Assembly (NCBI RefSeq): GCF_002803065.1 | Contig: NZ_NNBL01000020.1 | Span: 62,001-126,000, forward strand | Source of the DNA: Streptomyces sp. CB01635 | GTDB lineage: Bacteria; Actinomycetota; Actinomycetes; Streptomycetales; Streptomycetaceae | Reading direction: 5' to 3' | DNA: 64,000 nt | Part shown: positions 34,148-41,863 of the stretch, piece after piece | How the letters are laid out: every line of letters starts with the position of its first letter | How positions within the stretch are numbered: position 1 is the stretch's first letter | Notes under the pieces: model-generated | The model's input: only the letters and a program-made list of their open reading frames with translations | Told to the model about the DNA's origin: nothing | Databases searched by the model: none | Program-made: the position numbers and the translations under genes

Positions 34148-35314
34148 ATGACGCAGCAGTTCGGTGATTACCAGCACGAGATCTACTTCAACGCGCTCGG
34201 GGGCATCGTCCCCGAGCTGCCCATGGCCTTCGCGGAGTTGGAGCAGCGGGCCGGCGAGGCGCTCGCGCCGTCCGTGTGGTCGTACGTCGCGGGTGGCGCG
34301 GGCGACGAGTTCACCCAGCGAGAGAACGTCACCGCCTTCGAACAGTGGGGGCTCGTTCCGCGCATGTTCGTCGGGGCGAGCCGGCGGGACCTGACCGTCG
34401 ACCTCTTCGGACTCAAGCTCGACAGCCCGCTGTTCATGTGCCCCATCGGCGTGATCGGGCTCTGCGGGCAGGACGGGCACGGGGACCTCGCGACGGCGCG
34501 GGCCGCCGCGCGCACGGGAGTTCCGATGGTGGCCTCCACCCTGTCCGCGGACCCCATGGAGGACGTGGCCAAGGAGTTCGGCGAGACCCCCGGCTTCTTC
34601 CAGCTCTACACGCCGACCGACCGCGACCTCGCCGAGAGCCTCGTCAGCCGCGCCGAGGCGGCGGGCTTCAAGGGGATCGTCGTCACCATGGACACCTGGG
34701 TCACCGGGTGGCGGCCCCGCGACCTGACCACCGGCAACTTCCCCCAGCTGCGCGGCCACTGCCTCAGCAACTACACCTCGGACCCGGTCTTCCGCTCCCG
34801 GCTCCCGCAGGGTCGCGCCGATGACACGCAGGCCGTCGTCATGCAGTTCGCGAGCGTCTTCGGCAACCCCCTGACGTGGGACGACCTCCCCTGGCTGCGC
34901 TCGCTCACCAACCTGCCGCTCATCGTCAAGGGCCTGTGCCACCCCGAGGACGTACGACGGGCCAAGGACGGCGGCGTCGACGGGATCTACTGCTCCAACC
35001 ACGGCGGGCGGCAGGCCAACGGAGGCCTCGCCGCCATCGACGCCCTGCCCGAGGTGGTGGAGGCCGCCGACGGTCTGCCCGTGCTGTTCGACTCGGGGGT
35101 GCGCTCCGGAGCCGATGTGGTCAAAGCGCTCGCCCTCGGCGCGACGGCGGTCGGCATCGGCCGCCCCTACGCCTACGGCCTCGCCCTCGGCGGCGTCGAC
35201 GGCATCGTCCACGTGCTGCGGTCCCTGCTCGCGGAGACCGACCTGATCATGGCCGTCGACGGCTATCCGACGCTCGCCGACCTCACTCCGCAGGCGCTGC
35301 GTCGCCGGCGCTGA
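34148..35314 (+). CDS. FMN-dependent alpha-hydroxy-acid dehydrogenase (lactate 2-monooxygenase-like)
   Basis: 388 aa from ATG at 34148 (GAGGAGG nine bases upstream; a GTG three codons earlier is too close to that site). FMN-binding TIM barrel of the L-lactate oxidase/dehydrogenase group: SVWSYVAGGAGDEFT near residue 40, GVIGLCGQDGHGDLA, FFQLYTPTDRDL, VVTMDTWVTGWRPRDL. The active-site YCSNHGGRQ supplies catalytic His285 and a substrate-binding Arg; FDSGVRSGADV binds the phosphate. It oxidises a 2-hydroxyacid such as lactate. Its last 32 bp overlap the convergent YihY gene. Confidence 0.9.
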   Translation: MTQQFGDYQHEIYFNALGGIVPELPMAFAELEQRAGEALAPSVWSYVAGGAGDEFTQRENVTAFEQWGLVPRMFVGASRRDLTVDLFGLKLDSPLFMCPIGVIGLCGQDGHGDLATARAAARTGVPMVASTLSADPMEDVAKEFGETPGFFQLYTPTDRDLAESLVSRAEAAGFKGIVVTMDTWVTGWRPRDLTTGNFPQLRGHCLSNYTSDPVFRSRLPQGRADDTQAVVMQFASVFGNPLTWDDLPWLRSLTNLPLIVKGLCHPEDVRRAKDGGVDGIYCSNHGGRQANGGLAAIDALPEVVEAADGLPVLFDSGVRSGADVVKALALGATAVGIGRPYAYGLALGGVDGIVHVLRSLLAETDLIMAVDGYPTLADLTPQALRRRR

Positions 35315-36272
35315 CCTCGGGCGCGTGGGGCGCGGTCCGGTCCAGTTCGACGCCGAACTGGGCCCCGGCCAGCAGCGCCAGATTCGACACCCACAGCCAG
35401 ACGAGGAACACGACGCCCCCCGCCAGGGAGCCGTAGAGCCTGCTGTAGGTGCCGAGCTGCGAGGCGTAGAACGTGAAGCCGGCCGACGCGACGAGCCAGA
35501 TCAGCGCGGCCAGCAGACCACCCGGCAGGCCGTGCCGCCACCCTCGGGCGGCGGGCGGCCCCGAGCGGAACAGGACCAGGACGAGCAGCGCCACCAGGCA
35601 CAGCAGGGCAGGCCACTTGAGGAAGTTCCAGGCCGCGGCGACCGTGTCGCCGAGTCCGAGCCAGTGCCCGAGGGACTGGGCGAGGGATCCGCTGAGCACG
35701 AGGGCGAGCGCGCTGGCCACGAGGAGCGCGAGCAGGGTGCAGGCGGTCAGCAGGATGCGGTGGGCCTTGCGCCACACGGGCCTTGTGTCGCGGACGCCGT
35801 GCAGCGTGTGGAGGGCCCGGCGGAACACGGCCGAGTAACTGGACGCCGACCACAGGGCGCTGACTGCGCCTGCGATCGTCACGGTGAGCGCGGCGGACCG
35901 CTCGTGTGCCATGTGGCGGAGCGACTCGTGCAGGGCGGCGCCCGACTCGGCGGGCGCCCAGGCCGTCACATGCGTGATCAGGGCGTCCGTCGTCGCCGGG
36001 CTGACCAGGCCGATGAGCGAGGCGGTCACGAGCATGGCGGGCAGCAGGGCGAGGATCGCGTAGTACGTCAGCGCCGCGGCCCAGTCCGACACGTCGTCGT
36101 TCCACATCGACACCGGCGTGCGACGCAGCGCCGCCCACAGCCGGCGCCAGGACATCGACTCGGCGCCCGGCACGTGGCTGTGGCCGTGGTCGTTGTCGCC
36201 TTCGTCGGCGGAGCCGGACGTGGCGGAGGAGGGGGCGGTTCGGGTGACCTGGGCCGTCGGCCGGGTTCCCAA
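35283..36272 (-). CDS. YihY/virulence factor BrkB-family membrane protein
   Basis: Up to 329 aa. The outermost start is a TTG at 36272 with no clear ribosome site; an ATG at 36155 (MSWRRLW) would give about 290 aa and remove only a polar tail, so the start is uncertain. Six membrane helices form the YihY/BrkB fold, with the conserved DWAAALTYYAILALLPAMLV, SSYSAVFRRALHTLHGVRDTR, and YSRLYGSLAGGVVFLVWLWVSN. The function of the family is not settled (proposed envelope or transport roles). The 3' end overlaps the lactate-oxidase-like gene by 32 bp in convergent orientation. Confidence 0.85.
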   Translation of the reverse strand: MGTRPTAQVTRTAPSSATSGSADEGDNDHGHSHVPGAESMSWRRLWAALRRTPVSMWNDDVSDWAAALTYYAILALLPAMLVTASLIGLVSPATTDALITHVTAWAPAESGAALHESLRHMAHERSAALTVTIAGAVSALWSASSYSAVFRRALHTLHGVRDTRPVWRKAHRILLTACTLLALLVASALALVLSGSLAQSLGHWLGLGDTVAAAWNFLKWPALLCLVALLVLVLFRSGPPAARGWRHGLPGGLLAALIWLVASAGFTFYASQLGTYSRLYGSLAGGVVFLVWLWVSNLALLAGAQFGVELDRTAPHAPEVSAGDAAPAE

Positions 36273-36391
36273 GGCGTGCTCGTCTCGGTCGGAGGGCGCC
36301 CGACAGGCCTCGGCGGGAGTACCGGCGTATGCGGGACGTGGCCCGCGATCATCTCATCGCCGGCCCCGCGGCCTGTCGGGGGAGTCGTGGA

Positions 36392-36976
36392 TCAGGGGCG
36401 TACGGGAATGTTCCGCGCGGCCCAGTCGGCGAGGACGCGTGCGCAGTCGGCAACCGTCTCGCGCCATGTCCTGGCCGCCCCGTCGCCCGCCTCGTCGCTG
36501 ACGTGCTTGACGATGCGCAGCGGAACACCGGCCTGCTGGGCGGCGGACGCGAGTGCGTAGCCCTCCATGTCGACGAGCGGTGCGTGCGCGGCGAGACGGG
36601 CGCGGGCCGCCTCGTCGGAGATGAAGGAGTCGCCGGTCGCGAGGACGGGCCCGCCGTGGTCGGGCAGGTCGATCGGCGCACCGTAGATCTCGCCCGTCAG
36701 GGAGGCGAGCACGGCGTTGTCGAGGTCGTGCTGGATCACGGAGCCGATGACGTGGGTGCCCGTCCAGCCGGGGCGCAGCGCGCCCGCCGTGCCCAGGTTC
36801 ACGATGCCCGAGGGGTGCGGGCCGCGGGCCAGGACGGTGGCGAGCGCGGTCGCCGCGTTGACCTTGCCCATCCCGGTGAGCAGGACGGGGAGATCCGTGT
36901 CGAGGAACTGCGCCTCTTCCTTCACGGCCAGCACGAGCAGGGGGCGGCCGGCGGTGATCTCACCTATGAGTTCCAT
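36392..36976 (-). CDS. Nucleosidase / phosphorylase-fold protein (MTAN-like)
   Basis: 194 aa from ATG at 36976. It has the phosphorylase/nucleosidase superfamily core: LLVLAVKEEAQFLDTDLPVLLTG, GKVNAATALATVLARG, GIVNLGTAGALRPG, and VDMEGYALASAAQQAGVPLR, whose Glu binds the ribose and whose neighbouring region resembles 5'-methylthioadenosine/S-adenosylhomocysteine nucleosidases. Near the end, KHVSDEAGDGA supplies the catalytic Asp. It likely cleaves the N-glycosidic bond of a purine nucleoside by-product. It is shorter than E. coli Pfs (about 230 aa). It is a single gene. Confidence 0.8.
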   Translation of the reverse strand: MELIGEITAGRPLLVLAVKEEAQFLDTDLPVLLTGMGKVNAATALATVLARGPHPSGIVNLGTAGALRPGWTGTHVIGSVIQHDLDNAVLASLTGEIYGAPIDLPDHGGPVLATGDSFISDEAARARLAAHAPLVDMEGYALASAAQQAGVPLRIVKHVSDEAGDGAARTWRETVADCARVLADWAARNIPVRP

Positions 36977-37034
36977 GCCGCAAAGGTAGCTCCGGGCCGG
37001 TCGCCCACTCGCAGCCGGGGCATGGCACACCAGG

Positions 37035-37592
37035 TCAGCGGCCGCGCACCGCGCCGCGTGCCACAGGGGTGAGGAGCACCCCGATCGTGAGTCCGACAGC
37101 GAGACAGACGGCAGCCGTGCCCACCTTCGTCACCATGGCCACCGACGTGGTGAAGGTCAGCAGCACCACGACGAGTGTCGCCAGCGTGACGATCCAGGAG
37201 AAGAACCGCCCGGGCTGCGGTGTGCCCAGGCACAGGAGATGCAGCAGCAGCGTCGCGACGAGAGCCGCGACGGCGGCGCCGCCCGCGAGCATTCCGGTGG
37301 ACGCGTCCCCCATCGCGCCGTCGCGCTCAGGCGCGAACACGGCGACGCCGAGGACACCGCGGACGAGGAGCACACCGGCCACGGCGGTCAGCGCGGCGAC
37401 GAGCGCGGTCATCAGGCCGCCGGACCAGATCCTGCGGGCGTCGACGCGCGGCTGCGGGGGCGGAGGCGGCGCACTGTCGGCGTACGGCCCGTACGCCGTG
37501 TAGGTGGGGTGCGCCGGGTCGGGCCCGTACGGCTGATGCGGATCCTGCCCGTAGCCGGGGTCTTGGCCATAGGGCGTATGCGGTGTCTCCAT
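37035..37592 (-). CDS. Small four-helix membrane protein (DUF6069-like)
   Basis: 185 aa from ATG at 37592. A Tyr/Gly/Pro/Asp-rich tail of about 55 residues precedes four hydrophobic helices, including LMTALVAALTAVAGVLLVRGVLG, TGMLAGGAAVAALVATLLLHLL and VGTAAVCLAVGLTIGVLLTPVA. The layout matches the DUF6069 group of actinomycete membrane proteins; the family name is from memory and unverified. No enzymatic motif. It lies on its own between the nucleosidase and a TetR gene. Confidence 0.65.
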   Translation of the reverse strand: METPHTPYGQDPGYGQDPHQPYGPDPAHPTYTAYGPYADSAPPPPPQPRVDARRIWSGGLMTALVAALTAVAGVLLVRGVLGVAVFAPERDGAMGDASTGMLAGGAAVAALVATLLLHLLCLGTPQPGRFFSWIVTLATLVVVLLTFTTSVAMVTKVGTAAVCLAVGLTIGVLLTPVARGAVRGR

Positions 37593-37699
37593 GAGGATCT
37601 TCCCCCTCCGTCCGGACGCTTGGCTCAAGCCAACACAGAGGCGAGTGCATGGCGCGAGCGGGCGTGGGCCGAATGGACGGGCCGGAGGAACCCGTGGGG

Positions 37700-38338
37700 T
37701 CAGGGCTTAGCTCCGGCGCGGGGCGTGAGGCCGAGCAGCCGCAGGTACATCGCCGTCAGATCGGCGACCGCCCGGTCCCGGTAGCCCGGGTCGGCGGCCA
37801 CGGCCCGTGCGAAGCCCGCGACCATGCCGGCCGCGGCGGTGGCCACGGACTCCGGCGAACCGGCCGGCTCGGCGAGGCCCTGGCGCACCAGACCGGCGAT
37901 GTAGCGCGCGGTGCGTCCGCGGGGGCGGTCGTTGATCTCGTCGCGGAGCACGCGCATCGCCGGATCCGTGAGTGACTGGTGTTCGAGCACGGTCAGGAAC
38001 GCGAGGTTGTCCACGTAGGCGTCCAGGAACGCCGCGTTGGTCCGCTCGGCGAGCAGATACGGGTCCTCGGCCTCTGGGGCCGCCGCTTCCTGGGCCGCCA
38101 GGAAGCGGTCCCGCAGATCGGCGGCGAGCACGGCGAAGACGTCCTGCTTGGAGGCGAAGTAGACATAGAACGTGGCGCGGCCGACGTCGGACTCCGCCGT
38201 GATGTCGGCGATCGTCGTGCGCGCATAGCCGCGCTGCTCGAAGACCGTGCGGGCCGCCGTGAGCAGTCGGGCCCGCGTGGCGCTGTCCTGGCGGTCCAGC
38301 TTGTCGCGCACGGTCCAGGATTTTCTCGCGATCGGCAT
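37700..38338 (-). CDS. TetR-family regulator divergent from the acyl-CoA carboxylase
   Basis: 212 aa. TetR helix-turn-helix at about residues 20-66 (SATRARLLTAARTVFEQRGY, TTIADITAESDVGRATFYVYF), then a ligand-binding region. It is divergent from the single-chain carboxylase gene, and two 16-bp inverted repeats lie 19-74 bp upstream of its start, strongly suggesting autoregulation and control of the carboxylase-ligase operon. Likely effectors would be acyl-CoAs, by analogy with other TetR regulators of fatty-acid genes; this is inference. Confidence 0.87.
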   Translation of the reverse strand: MPIARKSWTVRDKLDRQDSATRARLLTAARTVFEQRGYARTTIADITAESDVGRATFYVYFASKQDVFAVLAADLRDRFLAAQEAAAPEAEDPYLLAERTNAAFLDAYVDNLAFLTVLEHQSLTDPAMRVLRDEINDRPRGRTARYIAGLVRQGLAEPAGSPESVATAAAGMVAGFARAVAADPGYRDRAVADLTAMYLRLLGLTPRAGAKP

Positions 38339-38356
38339 GGCCCCAGCTTATTGACG

Positions 38357-38412
38357 TTGACGACGGCGTCAACGCAGACTGGGCGCGCCATTGAGGTTGA
38401 CACCAGCGTCAA
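38357..38412. promoter_or_regulatory. Two TetR-type operators, 40 bp apart
   Basis: TTGACGACGGCGTCAA (38357-38372) and TTGACACCAGCGTCAA (38397-38412), both TTGAC-N6-GTCAA, exactly 40 bp apart start to start, hence on the same helix face. They lie just upstream of the divergent TetR gene and about 150-200 bp from the carboxylase start. Confidence 0.7.
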
Positions 38413-38460
38413 TGCGCTGGCGCGTCGGTACGTCCGGCACGCCCCGAAGCCGTGTCACGT

Positions 38461-38524
38461 ACAGCCCAAGCAGAGCCATGTACAGCCCGAAGCACTCACT
38501 ACAGCCCGAAGCCGTCACGTACAG
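38461..38524. repeat. Three imperfect 19-21-bp tandem repeats in the carboxylase leader
   Basis: Units beginning ACAGCCC(A/G)AGC start at 38461, 38482 and 38501, and a fourth partial unit (ACAG) at 38521. The motif CACGTACAG also occurs at both ends (38456-38464 and 38516-38524). They end 36 bp before the carboxylase ATG. They could be transcription-factor sites or a leader structure; I cannot tell. Confidence 0.6.
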
Positions 38525-38560
38525 AAGGCCCCCGTTCCGGGCCCGTGGAGGAGACGTCCG

Positions 38561-41500
38561 ATGACACGTGTGCTGATCGCCAACCGGGGCGAGATCGCCG
38601 TCCGGATCCACCGCGCGGCATCGGCGCTCGGCCTGCGGACCGTGGCGGTGCACTCCGCGGACGACCGCTCGGCGGCCCATGTGCGGCTCGCCGACGAGGC
38701 CCACCTGCTCAAGGGCGAAGGCGTAGCCGCCTATCTCGACGCGCGTCAGATCGTGGAGATCGCCGGGCGCGCGGGATGCGACCTGGTCCACCCCGGCTAC
38801 GGGTTCCTCAGCGAGAACGCCGACTTCGCGACGGCGTGTGCCGAGGCGGGGCTGACCTTCGTGGGGCCCACCCCCGAACTCCTCGCTCTCTTCGGCGACA
38901 AGGCGAGCTCACGGGCGCTCGCCGTCCGGCACGGCGTCCCCGTCCTCGCGGCGACCGGCGCATCGACCTCGCTCGCGCAGGCCACGGAGTTCCTCGCCGG
39001 CGTGCGCGACGGCGTCATGGTGAAGGCGGTCGCCGGGGGAGGCGGCCGCGGCATGCGCGCGGTGCACGACGCGTCGGACCTCGCCTGGGCGTACGAGCGC
39101 TGCCGCTCCGAAGCCGAGCGGGCCTTCGGCAACGGTGATGTGTACGTCGAGCAACTCCTGCCCCGCGCCAAGCACATCGAGATCCAAGTCGTCGGGGACG
39201 GCACCGGACAGGTGACCCATCTGTGGGACCGGGAGTGCTCGGTCCAGCGCCGCAACCAGAAGCTGATCGAGGTCGCGCCCAGCCCGTGGCTCCCCGCGCG
39301 CACGCGTGACCTGCTGATCGAGGCCGCGGTGACGATGGCTTCGGCGACCCGGTATCTCGGCCTCGGCACCTTCGAGTTCCTCGTCGACGCGGACGACCCG
39401 GACGCCTACTACTTCATCGAGACCAATCCGCGCCTCCAGGTCGAGCACACCATCACCGAGGAACTCGCCGGCGTGGACCTGGTGGCCACCCAACTGCGCC
39501 TCGCCCAGGGCAGGTCGCTGGCCGAACTCGGCCTCCTCCAGGAGGAAATCCCGCAGCCGCGCGGCTTCGCGATCCAGACGCGCGTCAACCTCGAAGAGCT
39601 GTCCGCGGACGGCACGGCCCGCGCCTCGCAGGGCACGCTGACCGCCTTCGAGGCACCCGGCGGCCCCGGCGTGCGCGTGGACACCCACGGCCGCGCGGGC
39701 CTGGAGATCAAGGGCTCGTACGACTCCCTCGTCGCCAAGGTGATCACTCGTACGGTCCGCGGCGACTTCGCCGACGCGGCGGGGCGGGCGGCCGGGGCGC
39801 TCGCCGAGTTCACGCTCTCCGGCGTCCCCTCGAACATCCCGCTGCTGCGTGCCGTTCTGCGCCACGAGGCCTTCCGGGACGGCACGGTGACGACCGCCTT
39901 CGTCAACGAACACCTCGACAAGCTCGTACCGGGCGCCACCGCCTCTCAGGAGAGCCACGGCTCGGTCCTCACCGCCCTCTCCGCGGGCAGCGTCGTCGAC
40001 GTCTGTGTGGAGCCGGGCGCCGAGGTGGCGGCCGGTGCGCCACTCGTCGTCCTCGAGGCGATGAAGATGGAACACGTCCTGACCGCGCCCCGCGGCGGAA
40101 TCGTGCGCGAGGTCCGCGCGAGCGTCGGGGACGTCGTCCCGGCCGGTGCCGAACTCGTCGTCTTCGCACCTTCGCAGGGTGAGGACGGCGTCGACGAGGC
40201 GGCGGCCGACGTCGATCTCGACGTGATCAGGCCGGACCTCGCCGAGGTCGTCGAGCGCCACCGCATCGGCCTCGACGAGGCCAGGCCCCAGGCCGTCGAG
40301 CGCCGCAGGCGCACCGGCCACCGGACCGCACGCGAGAACCTCGCCGACCTCTGCGATCCGGGCAGCTTCACCGAGTACGGCGCCCTGGCCATCGCCGCGC
40401 AGCGCCGCCGCAGGACCCTCGAGGACCTGATCGCCAACACCCCGGCCGACGGGATCGTCACCGGTGTCGCCCAGGTCAACGGCGCGCAGTTCGGCGACCG
40501 GCGAAGCCAGTGCGCCGTCCTCGCGTACGACTACACCGTCCTCGCCGGCACACAGGGGATGCTCAACCACAAGAAGACCGACCGCATGCTCGAACTCGCC
40601 GAGCGGCAGCAGATCCCGGTCGTGCTCTTCGCCGAGGGCGGCGGCGGACGTCCCGGCGACACCGACATGATGGCCGTCGCCGGACTCGACGTCCCCACCT
40701 TCGCCACCCTGGCCAGGCTCAGCGGGCAGGTGCCGACGGTCGGCATCGTCGCCGGGCGCTGCTTCGCGGGCAACGCCGCGCTCCTCGGCTGCTGCGACGT
40801 CGTCATCGCGACCCCCGACGCCACGGTCGGCATGAGCGGCCCCGCGATGATCGAGGCGGGCGGCCTCGGGCAGTTCCTGCCCGAGGAGGTCGGACCGATG
40901 CCGGTCCAGGTACCGAACGGAGTCGTCGACATCCTGGTCGACGACGAGGCCGGGGCCGTGGCGGTCGCCAAGCAGTATCTCTCCTATTTCCAGGGCGACT
41001 TGAGCGACTGGGGCTGTGCGGACCAGCGCCTCCTGCGGCACGTCGTCCCCGAGAACCGGCTGCGCGCGTACGACGTACGTGAGGCGGTCACGCTCCTCGC
41101 CGACACCGGCTCGGTCCTGGAACTGCGCCGCGAGTTCGGCGTCGGCGTCATCACCGCGCTCGTACGGGTCGAGGGGCGGCCGATGGGCCTGGTCGCCAAC
41201 AACCCTCAGCACCTCGGCGGCGCCATCGACAGCGACGCAGCCGACAAGATGGCACGCTTCCTGCAACTCTGCGACGCCCACGGCCTGCCCGTGGTCACCC
41301 TGTGCGACACCCCGGGGTTCATGGTCGGCCCGGACGCCGAGAAGACCGCGACCGTACGGCACTTCAGCCGGCTCTTCGTCGCGGGAGCCCACCTCGGCGT
41401 CCCGGTCTTCTCCGCCGTGCTGCGCAAGGGCTACGGTCTCGGCGCGATGGCGATGACCGGCGGCGGCTTCCGCGCCCCCACGGCGATGGTCTCCTGGCCC

Positions 41501-41806
41501 ACCGGCGAGATCGGCCCGATGGGCCTGGAAGGCGCCGTCCGGCTCGGCTACCGCCGCGAACTCGAGGCCATCGCCGACCCGCAGGAGCGACAGGCCACGT
41601 ACGAGGCCCTGCTCGCGGAGCAGTACGAGCAGGGCAAGGCGCTCAACGCGGGGACGACCTTCGAGGTCGACGACGTGATCGACCCGGCCGACACCCGCCG
41701 CTGGATCACCACGACGTTCGCCCAGCACCCCACGCATCCGGATTCGTATCCGCACCCGCGTACGCCCGAGGGGCGCACCCGCGGTCGATTCATCGACACG
41801 TGGTGA
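38561..41806 (+). CDS. Single-chain multidomain acyl-CoA carboxylase (BC-BCCP-CT; LCC type)
   Basis: 1081 aa from ATG at 38561 behind GGAGGAG. Biotin carboxylase (1-450) starts VLIANRGEIAVRIHRAA and has the ATP-grasp loop AGGGGRGM near 159 and ETNPRLQVEH. The biotin carrier (about 470-540) has EAMKMEH with biotinylated Lys502. A full-length carboxyltransferase (about 570-1081) ends with LCDTPGFMVGPDAEK and RKGYGLGAMAMTGG. One chain thus carries what subunits AccA and AccD do separately; this matches the single-chain long-chain acyl-CoA carboxylases of mycobacteria. It makes a malonyl-type product from acyl-CoA and is probably cotranscribed with the acyl-CoA ligase 57 bp downstream. Confidence 0.93.
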   Translation: MTRVLIANRGEIAVRIHRAASALGLRTVAVHSADDRSAAHVRLADEAHLLKGEGVAAYLDARQIVEIAGRAGCDLVHPGYGFLSENADFATACAEAGLTFVGPTPELLALFGDKASSRALAVRHGVPVLAATGASTSLAQATEFLAGVRDGVMVKAVAGGGGRGMRAVHDASDLAWAYERCRSEAERAFGNGDVYVEQLLPRAKHIEIQVVGDGTGQVTHLWDRECSVQRRNQKLIEVAPSPWLPARTRDLLIEAAVTMASATRYLGLGTFEFLVDADDPDAYYFIETNPRLQVEHTITEELAGVDLVATQLRLAQGRSLAELGLLQEEIPQPRGFAIQTRVNLEELSADGTARASQGTLTAFEAPGGPGVRVDTHGRAGLEIKGSYDSLVAKVITRTVRGDFADAAGRAAGALAEFTLSGVPSNIPLLRAVLRHEAFRDGTVTTAFVNEHLDKLVPGATASQESHGSVLTALSAGSVVDVCVEPGAEVAAGAPLVVLEAMKMEHVLTAPRGGIVREVRASVGDVVPAGAELVVFAPSQGEDGVDEAAADVDLDVIRPDLAEVVERHRIGLDEARPQAVERRRRTGHRTARENLADLCDPGSFTEYGALAIAAQRRRRTLEDLIANTPADGIVTGVAQVNGAQFGDRRSQCAVLAYDYTVLAGTQGMLNHKKTDRMLELAERQQIPVVLFAEGGGGRPGDTDMMAVAGLDVPTFATLARLSGQVPTVGIVAGRCFAGNAALLGCCDVVIATPDATVGMSGPAMIEAGGLGQFLPEEVGPMPVQVPNGVVDILVDDEAGAVAVAKQYLSYFQGDLSDWGCADQRLLRHVVPENRLRAYDVREAVTLLADTGSVLELRREFGVGVITALVRVEGRPMGLVANNPQHLGGAIDSDAADKMARFLQLCDAHGLPVVTLCDTPGFMVGPDAEKTATVRHFSRLFVAGAHLGVPVFSAVLRKGYGLGAMAMTGGGFRAPTAMVSWPTGEIGPMGLEGAVRLGYRRELEAIADPQERQATYEALLAEQYEQGKALNAGTTFEVDDVIDPADTRRWITTTFAQHPTHPDSYPHPRTPEGRTRGRFIDTW

Positions 41807-41863
41807 CGCCGGTGCGGTGAAGGTCCGGGTAGGTCAGGTCGGGACAACAAACCGAGGAGCCGC

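Noticed and set aside
38909-41755. A 948-codon open frame antisense to the acyl-CoA carboxylase
   Set aside because: It mirrors the G/C third-position bias of the real gene. The translation has no recognisable domain and is rich in Arg, Gly and Asp/His runs typical of antisense shadows.
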